Assembly: GCF_000943555.1 (NCBI RefSeq)
Contig: NZ_JTDV01000001.1
Coordinates: 310,001-374,000 of the forward strand
Direction: 5' to 3'
DNA: 64,000 bases
Source: Neotamlana nanhaiensis
GTDB lineage: Bacteria; Bacteroidota; Bacteroidia; Flavobacteriales; Flavobacteriaceae
The notes under the pieces are model-generated. The model did no database searches. It worked only from the letters and a program-made list of their open reading frames with translations, and was not told the origin of the DNA. Below are positions 18,884-25,317 of this stretch, one piece after another. A program made the translations under genes and the position numbers. Position 1 is the first letter of the stretch, and each line of letters starts with the position of its first letter.

Positions 18884-18893
18884 AATTTATCTT

Positions 18894-19646
18894 TTAACAG
18901 AATGGATTTCCATCATTCGAATTATCAATAAAAACTTCTTCTAAAAACCCAATCCCCAACAAATAATGTCCTAAATGATACGATATACCAATACCTATTA
19001 ATTGAAAATCTACAAAACCACCAAAAAAGAATAGTAATACTAAAGCATCGCTTACATACAACGATATAATACCACATAATATGGTTAAGTAATTTGCTTT
19101 AGTTACAATACCTTTTCGTAAATAAGCAAATACGATAAAAATTAGTGACACATAAAACCAAATAAAAATAATTTGAAAATAATCACCCAAGGCGGGATAA
19201 ATGGTTTTAAAAAGTAAAAAAGTTACAATACTATAAATTAAAATAAACAGCAGTATTCTGGTTAAATTAAAATCTATAATTTTTCCCATTTTAATACTAA
19301 TCAATAACCTCCCTACTATAATTAAAGCTATTGAAGCATAAGGAAAATCTGATTTATCGATAGCGTATAGCGTAGTAACACCTCCAAGCGCGAAAAAGCA
19401 GAACCCAAGTAAAATATAATTTTTACCTACCGCTGCGGGTTTTGTTTTAAACCAAAAATATAGTATTAATAATATAATTACCGAGCACTTAGTTGTAAAT
19501 CGTAACCAAAATAGGTTGGTAAACGTTTTTACTAAAATATCTATTACCGATAACAGAAAGTAACTTAAAGAAAATAATAAATGATAGGCAATAGTAATTA
19601 TTACAGATTGAAAAAATACTTTTCTACCTAGCAATGGAAAACACAT
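18894..19646 (-). CDS. YhhN/TMEM86-family membrane protein (lysoplasmalogenase-like)
   Basis: About 250 residues with 8 predicted helices. Conserved polar positions in helices (YAIDKSDFPYASIALIIVGR, ALVLLFFFGGFVDFQLIGIGISYHLGHYLLGIGFL) resemble the YhhN family, which includes vertebrate lysoplasmalogenase. I prefer ATG 19646 over the TTG at 19652, because a TTATTTTG -7-like box (19657-19650) overlaps the TTG. Convergent with the DUF1624 gene, with a 10-bp gap and no terminator between. Enzyme activity is not established. Confidence 0.62.
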   Translation of the reverse strand: MCFPLLGRKVFFQSVIITIAYHLLFSLSYFLLSVIDILVKTFTNLFWLRFTTKCSVIILLILYFWFKTKPAAVGKNYILLGFCFFALGGVTTLYAIDKSDFPYASIALIIVGRLLISIKMGKIIDFNLTRILLFILIYSIVTFLLFKTIYPALGDYFQIIFIWFYVSLIFIVFAYLRKGIVTKANYLTILCGIISLYVSDALVLLFFFGGFVDFQLIGIGISYHLGHYLLGIGFLEEVFIDNSNDGNPFC

Positions 19647-19652
19647 GGCCAA

Positions 19653-20045
19653 AATAATCCACTATTTATTAATTTGATAGTTTCTATTGCGTGTAATCTA
19701 TTCTTATATAAATAATTAGAAATATTATAACCATTGCTTTTAGATAGTACTCTTAAACAAATTACAGCTGAAGAAACCTAAAAAAATAACATCAATTCTA
19801 GTTAAAACAAATTAAAGTAAGAGAAAAAGTATTTTTTTTCTTTACAAAGCTAACACCTATAAACGTTAATTAAGAACAGAATATCAAAAATTAAAAAAAC
19901 TCTCTCAAAATAAATGAGAGAGTTCTTAATCCCAAAGCTAAATATGTAATAACTTAAAAAAGCTATTAATAATAACCTCTTAATTTCGTAATTGCTAAAA
20001 ATCAGTTAATTAAAAAGGTTATGCGGGTATATTGCAAAAGCAATA
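19653..20045. other. 393-bp AT-rich intergenic gap
   Basis: No coding sequence or RNA gene is visible. It holds the promoter-like region of the YhhN gene at its left end, and on the right the long 3' region of the CAP-domain gene with a terminator hairpin (19892-19925) and a small hairpin ATATTGC-AAAA-GCAATAT (20029-20046) at that gene's stop codon. Confidence 0.6.
19892..19925 (-). terminator. Intrinsic terminator of the CAP-domain lipoprotein gene
   Basis: Read on the minus strand: a 9-bp stem AACTCTCTC / GAGAGAGTT with a 9-nt loop, followed by seven T. It lies about 120 nt after the stop codon, so this mRNA has an unusually long 3' tail. Confidence 0.85.
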
Positions 20046-20543
20046 TTATTTTTTAATAAATATGTTTGTGAAATACCAGCGACCATCGGCATTGGTTTCA
20101 GCCGAAATATCGAAGTTTGTAAAATCGCCTTCTAGATTTTCTTTGTGAGATTCGCTTCGTAACCATGCTTTTACAACAGCTTCTGCCGAACTATAACCAT
20201 AGGCTACATTTTCGGTTACTTTGGTTGCACCGGCATGTTGTTTTAAGTAATTACTACGGGTATAAAAATTGGCATGAGAAACCTCATCATTAACAACCAT
20301 ATAATCGGTATGACTATAAGCTACCGATTTTACAACATCCAAATCGTTTAAAGGTGTTAAACCTATAGATGTACGATGGTTATTAATTAAATTTAATATT
20401 TCAATTTCAATATCTTTGGCATCAAGAGTATTTTGGGGCAACTCTAGTGATGCGCTTTCGGTATCCATGCTATCTGTTGTACAAGAAGACAACGTAATAA
20501 TAGCCATAAACACCAAAAATGGTAGTTTGTTAAACAATTTCAT
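20046..20543 (-). CDS. CAP-domain (SCP-like) lipoprotein
   Basis: A 165-residue lipoprotein: signal peptide with lipobox LSSC (cysteine at 21), a short linker, then a CAP/SCP domain from about 42. Domain features are LINNHRTSIGLTPL, VAYSHTDYM (histidine), SHANFYTR, TENVAYGYSSAEAVVKAWLRSESHKENL (glutamate and histidine of the CAP cavity) and the closing WYFTNIFIKK. Bacterial CAP proteins are extracytoplasmic and mostly of unknown function. Probably anchored in the outer membrane. Confidence 0.88.
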   Translation of the reverse strand: MKLFNKLPFLVFMAIITLSSCTTDSMDTESASLELPQNTLDAKDIEIEILNLINNHRTSIGLTPLNDLDVVKSVAYSHTDYMVVNDEVSHANFYTRSNYLKQHAGATKVTENVAYGYSSAEAVVKAWLRSESHKENLEGDFTNFDISAETNADGRWYFTNIFIKK

Positions 20544-20635
20544 TTGTAGGTTAAGTTTTGTAGGTTTGGGATTGTAAAACTACAAGCCTTATACCGAACA
20601 AGTTGTTAATGAAATGTTAAAATCGACAACAAACA

Positions 20636-20708
20636 TGTATTTCAGCGATTTTTTATGTTTTTAATCGTTGAAATGCATTTAGATCTCAAAAAAACAAGTA
20701 TTTCAGCG
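20636..20708. repeat. Long hairpin plus third repeat copy downstream of pdxH
   Basis: TGTATTTCAGCGATT (20636-20650) pairs with AATCGTTGAAATGCA (20663-20677) over 15 bp with two G-U pairs and a 12-nt loop. An extra direct copy of GTATTTCAGCG lies at 20698-20708 beside the pdxH stop. It could serve as a transcript end or be a small dispersed repeat. Confidence 0.6.
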
Positions 20709-20713
20709 TTAAA

Positions 20714-21361
20714 TTAAGGAGATAGTCGGTTTTTACACCAATTATAATCGGGCTGAAGTTTATATTGAATTCTATCATGCAATCGGTTTGGTCGCCCTTG
20801 CCAGAATTCAAATTCAACAGGTTTTACAATATAACCGCCCCAATGTTTTGGTCTAGAAATTGTTTTGCCCTCAAGTTCTTGTTGTAGCCTTTCAAGTTTT
20901 TTATCAATAAAATCTCTACTTTCAATAATTTCACTTTGATTTGATACTAATGCACCCAATTGGCTTCCCCTAGGGCGCGACTCGAAGTATCCGTCGCTTA
21001 AATTTTCAGCAATTTTTTCCGCTTTGCCTTTAATTATAACTTGTCGTTCGGCGCCATGCCAAAAAAAGGATAAGCAAACGTTGGGGTTATTTGCTATGGC
21101 TTGTCCTTTTTCGCTATTATAATTGGTGTAAAAAATAAAACCTTCAAAAGTATATTTTTTTAAAAGAACCACCCTATTTTTAGGAAATCCATCCAAACCT
21201 ATGGTCGAAATGGTCATGGCATTAGTTTCATCTTCAACAAAAAATTTATCAACTTCGTAAAACCATTTTTGGAATAATTCCATAGGGTTTTCGGGAGTTT
21301 CATTAATTAATAAAGCCCCTTTTTCGTAAGATTTTCTGTAATTACTTAAATCTGTATTCAT
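20714..21361 (-). CDS. pdxH: Pyridoxamine 5'-phosphate oxidase
   Basis: A 215-residue FMN-dependent oxidase that turns pyridoxamine or pyridoxine 5'-phosphate into pyridoxal 5'-phosphate. Typical segments: NAMTISTIGLDGFPKNRVVLLKK (FMN binding, about 44-66), FYTNYNSEKGQ, LSFFWHGAERQVIIKG, SRPRGSQLGA (about 128-137), the QSEII segment and the C-terminal EFWQGRPNRLHDR. Length and motifs are canonical. Single gene, divergent from the unknown gene at 21448. Cytosolic. Confidence 0.96.
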   Translation of the reverse strand: MNTDLSNYRKSYEKGALLINETPENPMELFQKWFYEVDKFFVEDETNAMTISTIGLDGFPKNRVVLLKKYTFEGFIFYTNYNSEKGQAIANNPNVCLSFFWHGAERQVIIKGKAEKIAENLSDGYFESRPRGSQLGALVSNQSEIIESRDFIDKKLERLQQELEGKTISRPKHWGGYIVKPVEFEFWQGRPNRLHDRIQYKLQPDYNWCKNRLSP

Positions 21362-21447
21362 AAATACAAAATAACTAAAATAATTTATTGAAAATAAATA
21401 TTTTATTGTAATAAAAATCTTAATTTTGTAGCCCCTAAGTTACTAAT

Positions 21448-21870
21448 ATGAAATTCGAAGATTCTCCCTTTTACATGGTTGAGAGTCCTCACAAACTGTT
21501 GCTACCTTTTGGTACATTTTACTTAACTAAACGTTATGTTGTTGCCGAAGTGTATGAAGGTGAACATTTTGACTGGAAAAAGGTTGAAATTTTAATTTGT
21601 GAGCTACTCGACCATTACAACACTAAACCAAAATTGGCTTATATAACAAATCGGGTTAACGACTACTCTGTTAATCCTCAAATTTGGGTCAAATGGCGAT
21701 CTCATTACAGTTTTATTGTAGCTAGCGCTATTGTTATTTACAACAATAATACGCTAATGAATGCTTCGATTGAAAGTGTGTTTGCCAGCAACAATTTAAA
21801 CCGATTTAGCTGTTTAAAAGACGCCATTGCCTGGGCAAATAATATAGAGGCATTAAAGACTAGAAATTGA
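21448..21870 (+). CDS. Conserved hypothetical protein, possible SpoIIAA-like fold
   Basis: A 140-residue soluble protein that I do not recognise. The pattern of alternating strands and helices (RYVVAEVYEGEHFDWKKVEILICELLDHY, then KLAYITNRVNDYSV and a second half with HYSFIVASAIVIYNNN) resembles SpoIIAA/STAS-like small folds seen in Flavobacteriia, but this is only a guess. It is divergent from pdxH, has TAATTTTG at 21421-21428 as a likely -7 box, and its 3' end overlaps the rnz stop region by 11 bp. Confidence 0.7.
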   Translation: MKFEDSPFYMVESPHKLLLPFGTFYLTKRYVVAEVYEGEHFDWKKVEILICELLDHYNTKPKLAYITNRVNDYSVNPQIWVKWRSHYSFIVASAIVIYNNNTLMNASIESVFASNNLNRFSCLKDAIAWANNIEALKTRN

Positions 21871-22765
21871 AAACTTTACCGTCTTCGCTAAGCTTTACGT
21901 TTTTAAAAACTGTTTTAGCTTCATTTTTAAATACCGATAAATCATCATATCGTGTGGAATAATGCCCTAAAAGTAAGGTTTTTGCACTCGCCATTTTAGC
22001 TATAGTTGCCGCTTGTTTTGCTGTAGTATGTTTTGTTTTTTCGGCATAATGCGCGTGTTTGTCTAAAAATGTAGATTCATGATACAGTACATCACAGTTT
22101 TTAATAATTGGCACAATTGCTTCTTTGTATTTGGTATCGCTACAAAAGGCATAACTTTTTGGCGCATTCGCAGGAAAGGTTACTGTTTTATTATCGATTA
22201 AAACACCATCTTCATTTTCAACATCAAAACCCTGTTTTAGTTTACGATAATACGCTACATTTATATTAGCTTCTTTTGCGGCATCAATATTTAGTTTACG
22301 CTCACCTTCTTTTTCTTTAAACAAATAACCATTGGTGTAAATTCTATGATCTAAAGGAATGGTGTGTACCTCTACTTTATCATCTTCAAAAATTAATTCT
22401 GATTTTTTTGATGTTAATTCATGAAAATATAGTTTATAGTTTGTCCATGAATCGGATAATTTAAGTTGCAAGGTAATCGCTTCTTTAATTCCCTTTGGGC
22501 CATAAATATGTAAATCGGCTTCACGTGTTAATAACCTAAAGGTTGAAATTAAACCAACCAAACCAAAAAAATGATCGCCATGTAAATGCGATATAAATAT
22601 GTGCTTTATCCTATTAAATTTTATTTTATGCTTGCGTAACTGTACCTGTGTGCCTTCACCACAATCAATTAAAAACATGTGATTGTTTATTTCTAACACC
22701 TGAGATGTGGTATTATTTAAAGTTCGTGGTGTGGCACTATAACAGCCTAAAATGGTTAACCTCAT
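21860..22765 (-). CDS. rnz: Ribonuclease Z
   Basis: A 301-residue metallo-beta-lactamase-fold endonuclease that trims tRNA precursors at the 3' end. Zinc-binding motif SHLHGDHFFGL (about 59-69), LIDCGEGTQVQLR (about 33-45), HIYGPKG, a later histidine in HTIPLDHR, FCSDTKY and the C-terminal LLGHYSTRY are all present. The flexible-arm region (about 150-195) is short and lysine rich. Last gene of the pyrR-pyrB-STAS-DUF3291-rnz cluster. It overlaps the DUF3291 gene by 4 bp at its start and the convergent unknown gene by 11 bp at its end. Confidence 0.95.
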   Translation of the reverse strand: MRLTILGCYSATPRTLNNTTSQVLEINNHMFLIDCGEGTQVQLRKHKIKFNRIKHIFISHLHGDHFFGLVGLISTFRLLTREADLHIYGPKGIKEAITLQLKLSDSWTNYKLYFHELTSKKSELIFEDDKVEVHTIPLDHRIYTNGYLFKEKEGERKLNIDAAKEANINVAYYRKLKQGFDVENEDGVLIDNKTVTFPANAPKSYAFCSDTKYKEAIVPIIKNCDVLYHESTFLDKHAHYAEKTKHTTAKQAATIAKMASAKTLLLGHYSTRYDDLSVFKNEAKTVFKNVKLSEDGKVFNF

Positions 22766-23238
22766 ATTTGCTTTAGAGGTTTATAATTAAGAAAATCGGT
22801 AATTGAAAATTTATCTTTAAAAGTAAACGCATAAGGCGAACTGCCATTTTCGTTTAAATAATCTAATTTATGCTTTGCGTCTTGCAAGGTCGGGATGTCT
22901 CCTTTAGGAATATACCAAAACGCCATATGACTCATTTCAATTTTTGAAAACCATTCTTTTTTTCGTTTGAAAATCTCGACATGACCTGATTTATAGGTAT
23001 AATTAAACAGTGCTTCTAAATTTTTCCAAACAGAGATATTTACAATAATTGAATCATCTTGAAAAACTTGAGCAACTTCATCTTTATCTTCGTCTTGCAA
23101 ACGCCAAATAAAGCCATCACTGTTATCTGCAATGGCATTAATTCTATCTACATTATTTACAAAATCTTGCATAATAGGATCGTCCATAGGTGCCAAACGT
23201 TTGGCTATATTTACTTGCGCGAGATAAAATTGTTGCAT
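22762..23238 (-). CDS. DUF3291-domain protein
   Basis: A 158-residue protein matching the DUF3291 family, an antibiotic biosynthesis monooxygenase-like ferredoxin fold: FYLAQVNIAKRLAPMDDP at the N-terminus, GFIWRLQDE, IIVNISVWKNLEALFNYTYKSGH, and the C-terminal AFTFKDKFS. No catalytic role is proven. Its start is 2 bp beyond the STAS gene stop and its end overlaps rnz by 4 bp, so it is translated as part of the same transcript. Confidence 0.82.
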   Translation of the reverse strand: MQQFYLAQVNIAKRLAPMDDPIMQDFVNNVDRINAIADNSDGFIWRLQDEDKDEVAQVFQDDSIIVNISVWKNLEALFNYTYKSGHVEIFKRKKEWFSKIEMSHMAFWYIPKGDIPTLQDAKHKLDYLNENGSSPYAFTFKDKFSITDFLNYKPLKQI

Positions 23239-23240
23239 GT

Positions 23241-23573
23241 TTAAAAACCTAAATCGCGTTCCATTTCTTCCATTTCAATAATATCGTAAGCCTCTTGAAG
23301 TGTGGGTACAATAATTATTTCATCGGGTGTTTTATCAACATCTATGCCTTGATTTACAATAACAAACGAATGTTTTGCTCCGCGATGTTTATTTGAAAGC
23401 TGTAAAAACTCAATAATTTTTTCTAAAGGAATAGCTTTTAAGGTATTTAAATTAACAATTATATTGTCGTTTTTAAATTTTGGGTATAAGCTTTCTATTT
23501 TTTTAACCAATTCGATAACCGAAGCATTTTCTTGGGTTATTAAGGTTGTGTTTTCATTTTTATCTATAATCAT
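23241..23573 (-). CDS. STAS-like small protein (anti-sigma antagonist-like) upstream of rnz
   Basis: A 110-residue protein with a beta-alpha pattern like STAS domains: NTTLITQENASVIELVKKIESLYP, DNIIVNLNTLKAIPLEKIIEFLQLSNKHRG, then KHSFVIVNQGIDV and a C-terminal helix rich in D and E. The serine phosphorylated in SpoIIAA-type proteins is not obvious. Such genes sit before rnz in many Flavobacteriia and are often mislabelled as ribonuclease Z. It starts 4 bp after pyrB stops. Confidence 0.7.
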   Translation of the reverse strand: MIIDKNENTTLITQENASVIELVKKIESLYPKFKNDNIIVNLNTLKAIPLEKIIEFLQLSNKHRGAKHSFVIVNQGIDVDKTPDEIIIVPTLQEAYDIIEMEEMERDLGF

Positions 23574-23577
23574 AGCC

Positions 23578-24507
23578 TTATTGTTTAATTTTTGAAGCTA
23601 ATAAATAAATAACAGCCATCCTAACGGCAACACCATTTTGTACTTGGTCTAAAATTATAGATTGACTAGAATCGGCCACATCGCTAGTAATTTCCACGCC
23701 ACGATTTATTGGACCAGGATGCATAATTGTAATCTCTTTATCTAAACTATCTAGCAACGCTTTGTTAACCCCAAATTGTTGGGTATATTCCCTTGTTGTT
23801 GGAAAATAACTAATATCCATGCGCTCGTTTTGTACACGAAGCATATTGGCCACATCGCACCAATTTAAGGCTTTACGCAAATTAGTTTCTACTTTAACGC
23901 CTAATTTATCGATGTATTTTGGTATTAATGTTTTTGGGCCACAAACCATAACTTGAGCACCTTGTAATTGCAACGCAAAAATGTTAGATAAGGCCACGCG
24001 ACTATGCAAAATATCGCCCACAATAACCACTTTTTTTCCTTTAACTTCGCCTAATTTCTCGCGAATAGAATATGAATCGAGTAAAGCTTGTGTTGGGTGT
24101 TCGTGCGCACCATCGCCAGCATTTACAATACTCGCATTAACATGCTTAGACAAAAACACACCTGCTCCAGGATTAGGATGACGCATAACCACCATATCGA
24201 CCTTCATCGATAAAATATTATTTACCGTATCTATTAAAGTTTCGCCTTTTTTAACAGATGATTGGGCTGAAGAAAAGTTTATAACATCGGCAGATAAACG
24301 CTTTTCGGCCAATTCAAAGGACAACTTGGTTCGTGTTGAGTTTTCAAAAAATAAATTGGCTATTGTTATATCGCGCAGCGAAGGGACTTTTTTAATTGGC
24401 CGATTTATAACTTCTTTAAAATGATCGGCAGTTTCAAAAATAAGTTTAATATCTTCTTTGTTAAGATACTTTATTCCTAATAAGTGATTGACACTTAATT
24501 CGCTCAT
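23578..24507 (-). CDS. pyrB: Aspartate carbamoyltransferase, catalytic subunit
   Basis: A 309-residue enzyme of pyrimidine synthesis that joins carbamoyl phosphate and aspartate. The carbamoyl-phosphate site FENSTRTKLSFE (about 54-65) and the 80s-loop SSVKKGET are intact, as are MRHPNPGAG, HEHPTQALLD (about 137-146), and the C-terminal IMHPGPINRGVEI. No pyrI-type regulatory subunit is present in this cluster. It has its own promoter and a 150-nt leader after pyrR. Confidence 0.96.
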   Translation of the reverse strand: MSELSVNHLLGIKYLNKEDIKLIFETADHFKEVINRPIKKVPSLRDITIANLFFENSTRTKLSFELAEKRLSADVINFSSAQSSVKKGETLIDTVNNILSMKVDMVVMRHPNPGAGVFLSKHVNASIVNAGDGAHEHPTQALLDSYSIREKLGEVKGKKVVIVGDILHSRVALSNIFALQLQGAQVMVCGPKTLIPKYIDKLGVKVETNLRKALNWCDVANMLRVQNERMDISYFPTTREYTQQFGVNKALLDSLDKEITIMHPGPINRGVEITSDVADSSQSIILDQVQNGVAVRMAVIYLLASKIKQ

Positions 24508-24511
24508 GTTT

Positions 24512-24545
24512 AAGTTAAAAGTTGATAAGTTAAAAGTTAAAAGTT
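24512..24545 (-). repeat. Near-tandem repeat in the pyrB leader
   Basis: AAGTTAAAAGTT occurs at 24512-24523 and 24527-24538, 15 bp apart, followed by a third partial copy AAAAGTTG, just upstream of the pyrB ATG. In the mRNA this is a pyrimidine-rich CAACTTTTAACTT repeat. Confidence 0.6.
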
Positions 24546-24561
24546 GCTTCTGCTTACTTTA

Positions 24562-24622
24562 AACTAAACTTTAGTTAATCATTTTTGTTTTACAAGATTA
24601 GATTTCACTCAACCTGATACAA
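24562..24622 (-). promoter_or_regulatory. pyrB promoter with adjacent palindrome
   Basis: On the minus strand: TTG (24622-24620), 19 bp, TAATCTTG (24600-24593), one mismatch from TAnnTTTG. A perfect palindrome AACTAAA-C-TTTAGTT (24562-24576) lies about 10-25 nt downstream of the predicted start site and could be an operator or a weak hairpin. No terminator/antiterminator pair is seen. Confidence 0.55.
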
Positions 24623-24658
24623 AACTTCAAGCTACGAGTTTCTATCTTAAACCTTTAT

Positions 24659-25198
24659 TTATTTTTCAATTAAGTAAACCGAATCTTCTTGATCGCGTTC
24701 TTTCCAATTTACTCTAACCTTTTCTTCGTTTATAACATCTACTTGCCTACCTCGGTAATTAGGTTGTATTGGTAAATGCCTACTAAAACGCCTATCTATT
24801 AAGGTTAATAACTCTATTTCGTTTGGTCTTCCAAAAGATTGAATAGCTGTTAATGCCGCACGAATGCTTCGTCCAGTATATAAAACATCATCAATAAACA
24901 CAATATTTTTATCTTCAACTAAAAAGTTTATTTTTGTTTTATTGGCTTCAAGTGGTTTATCACCGCGGCGAAAATCATCTCTAAAAAAAGTGATATCTAA
25001 ATAGCCTAAAGGGATGTTTTTTATTTTGTAATCTTCGGATAAAATTTTTGCTAATCTATCGGCTAAAAATATACCTCTTGGTTGTAAACCAATTAAAACC
25101 GTGTTCTGAAATTTGTGATGTTTTTCAATAAGTTGACAAGCCAATCGATGAAGAATGATGTTTACCTCTTTTTCGTTAAGTAACACTTTTTGACTCAT
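24659..25198 (-). CDS. pyrR: PyrR, pyrimidine regulator / uracil phosphoribosyltransferase
   Basis: About 179 residues from ATG 25198 (MSQKVLLNEKEV). Type I phosphoribosyltransferase fold with the PRPP loop KNIVFIDDVLYTGRSIRAA (about 91-109), GLQPRGIFLADRLA and LIDRRFSRHLPIQPNYRGRQV, as in PyrR. PyrR makes UMP from uracil and, in Firmicutes, binds pyr mRNA. Two upstream in-frame ATGs are rejected: a TACCTTTG -7 box at 25233-25226 overlaps the first and the second lies in a leader hairpin loop. pyrB follows 151 bp downstream. Confidence 0.92.
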   Translation of the reverse strand: MSQKVLLNEKEVNIILHRLACQLIEKHHKFQNTVLIGLQPRGIFLADRLAKILSEDYKIKNIPLGYLDITFFRDDFRRGDKPLEANKTKINFLVEDKNIVFIDDVLYTGRSIRAALTAIQSFGRPNEIELLTLIDRRFSRHLPIQPNYRGRQVDVINEEKVRVNWKERDQEDSVYLIEK

Positions 25199-25201
25199 AA
25201 T

Positions 25202-25233
25202 TTTTCCAAACATATATTTGGAAAACAAAGGTA
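25202..25233 (-). promoter_or_regulatory. pyrR -7 box and leader hairpin
   Basis: TACCTTTG (25233-25226, minus strand) matches the -7 consensus; no good TTG is seen at -33. Immediately downstream TTTTCCAAA pairs with TTTGGAAAA over 9 bp (25202-25225, loop of 6), so the mRNA should begin with a hairpin ending 3 nt before the ATG. Confidence 0.55.
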
Positions 25234-25265
25234 ATGTAAAAAACTTGAAGTGAAAACCTAGAAAT

Positions 25266-25300
25266 AAAAAAAGCCTCGCAATTTGCGAGGCTTTTTAATT
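25266..25300 (-). terminator. Intrinsic terminator after rpsA
   Basis: A 13-bp stem (AAAAAGCCTCGCA / TGCGAGGCTTTTT) with a 3-nt loop and T-rich tail, about 18 nt beyond the rpsA stop codon, separates rpsA from pyrR. Confidence 0.92.
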
Positions 25301-25317
25301 TTATAAAATTTGGTAAA

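Noticed and set aside
20544-20713. Small protein or tRNA between the CAP-domain gene and pdxH.
   Set aside because: No cloverleaf and no frame longer than about 20 codons with a sensible start; only the hairpin repeat is supported.
24512-24545. Short repeats that might be the start of a CRISPR array.
   Set aside because: The unit is only 12-15 bp, has no spacers of even length, and no cas gene is in the window.
24508-24658. Firmicutes-type PyrR attenuator before pyrB.
   Set aside because: No terminator hairpin with a T run and no competing antiterminator stem are present in this leader.
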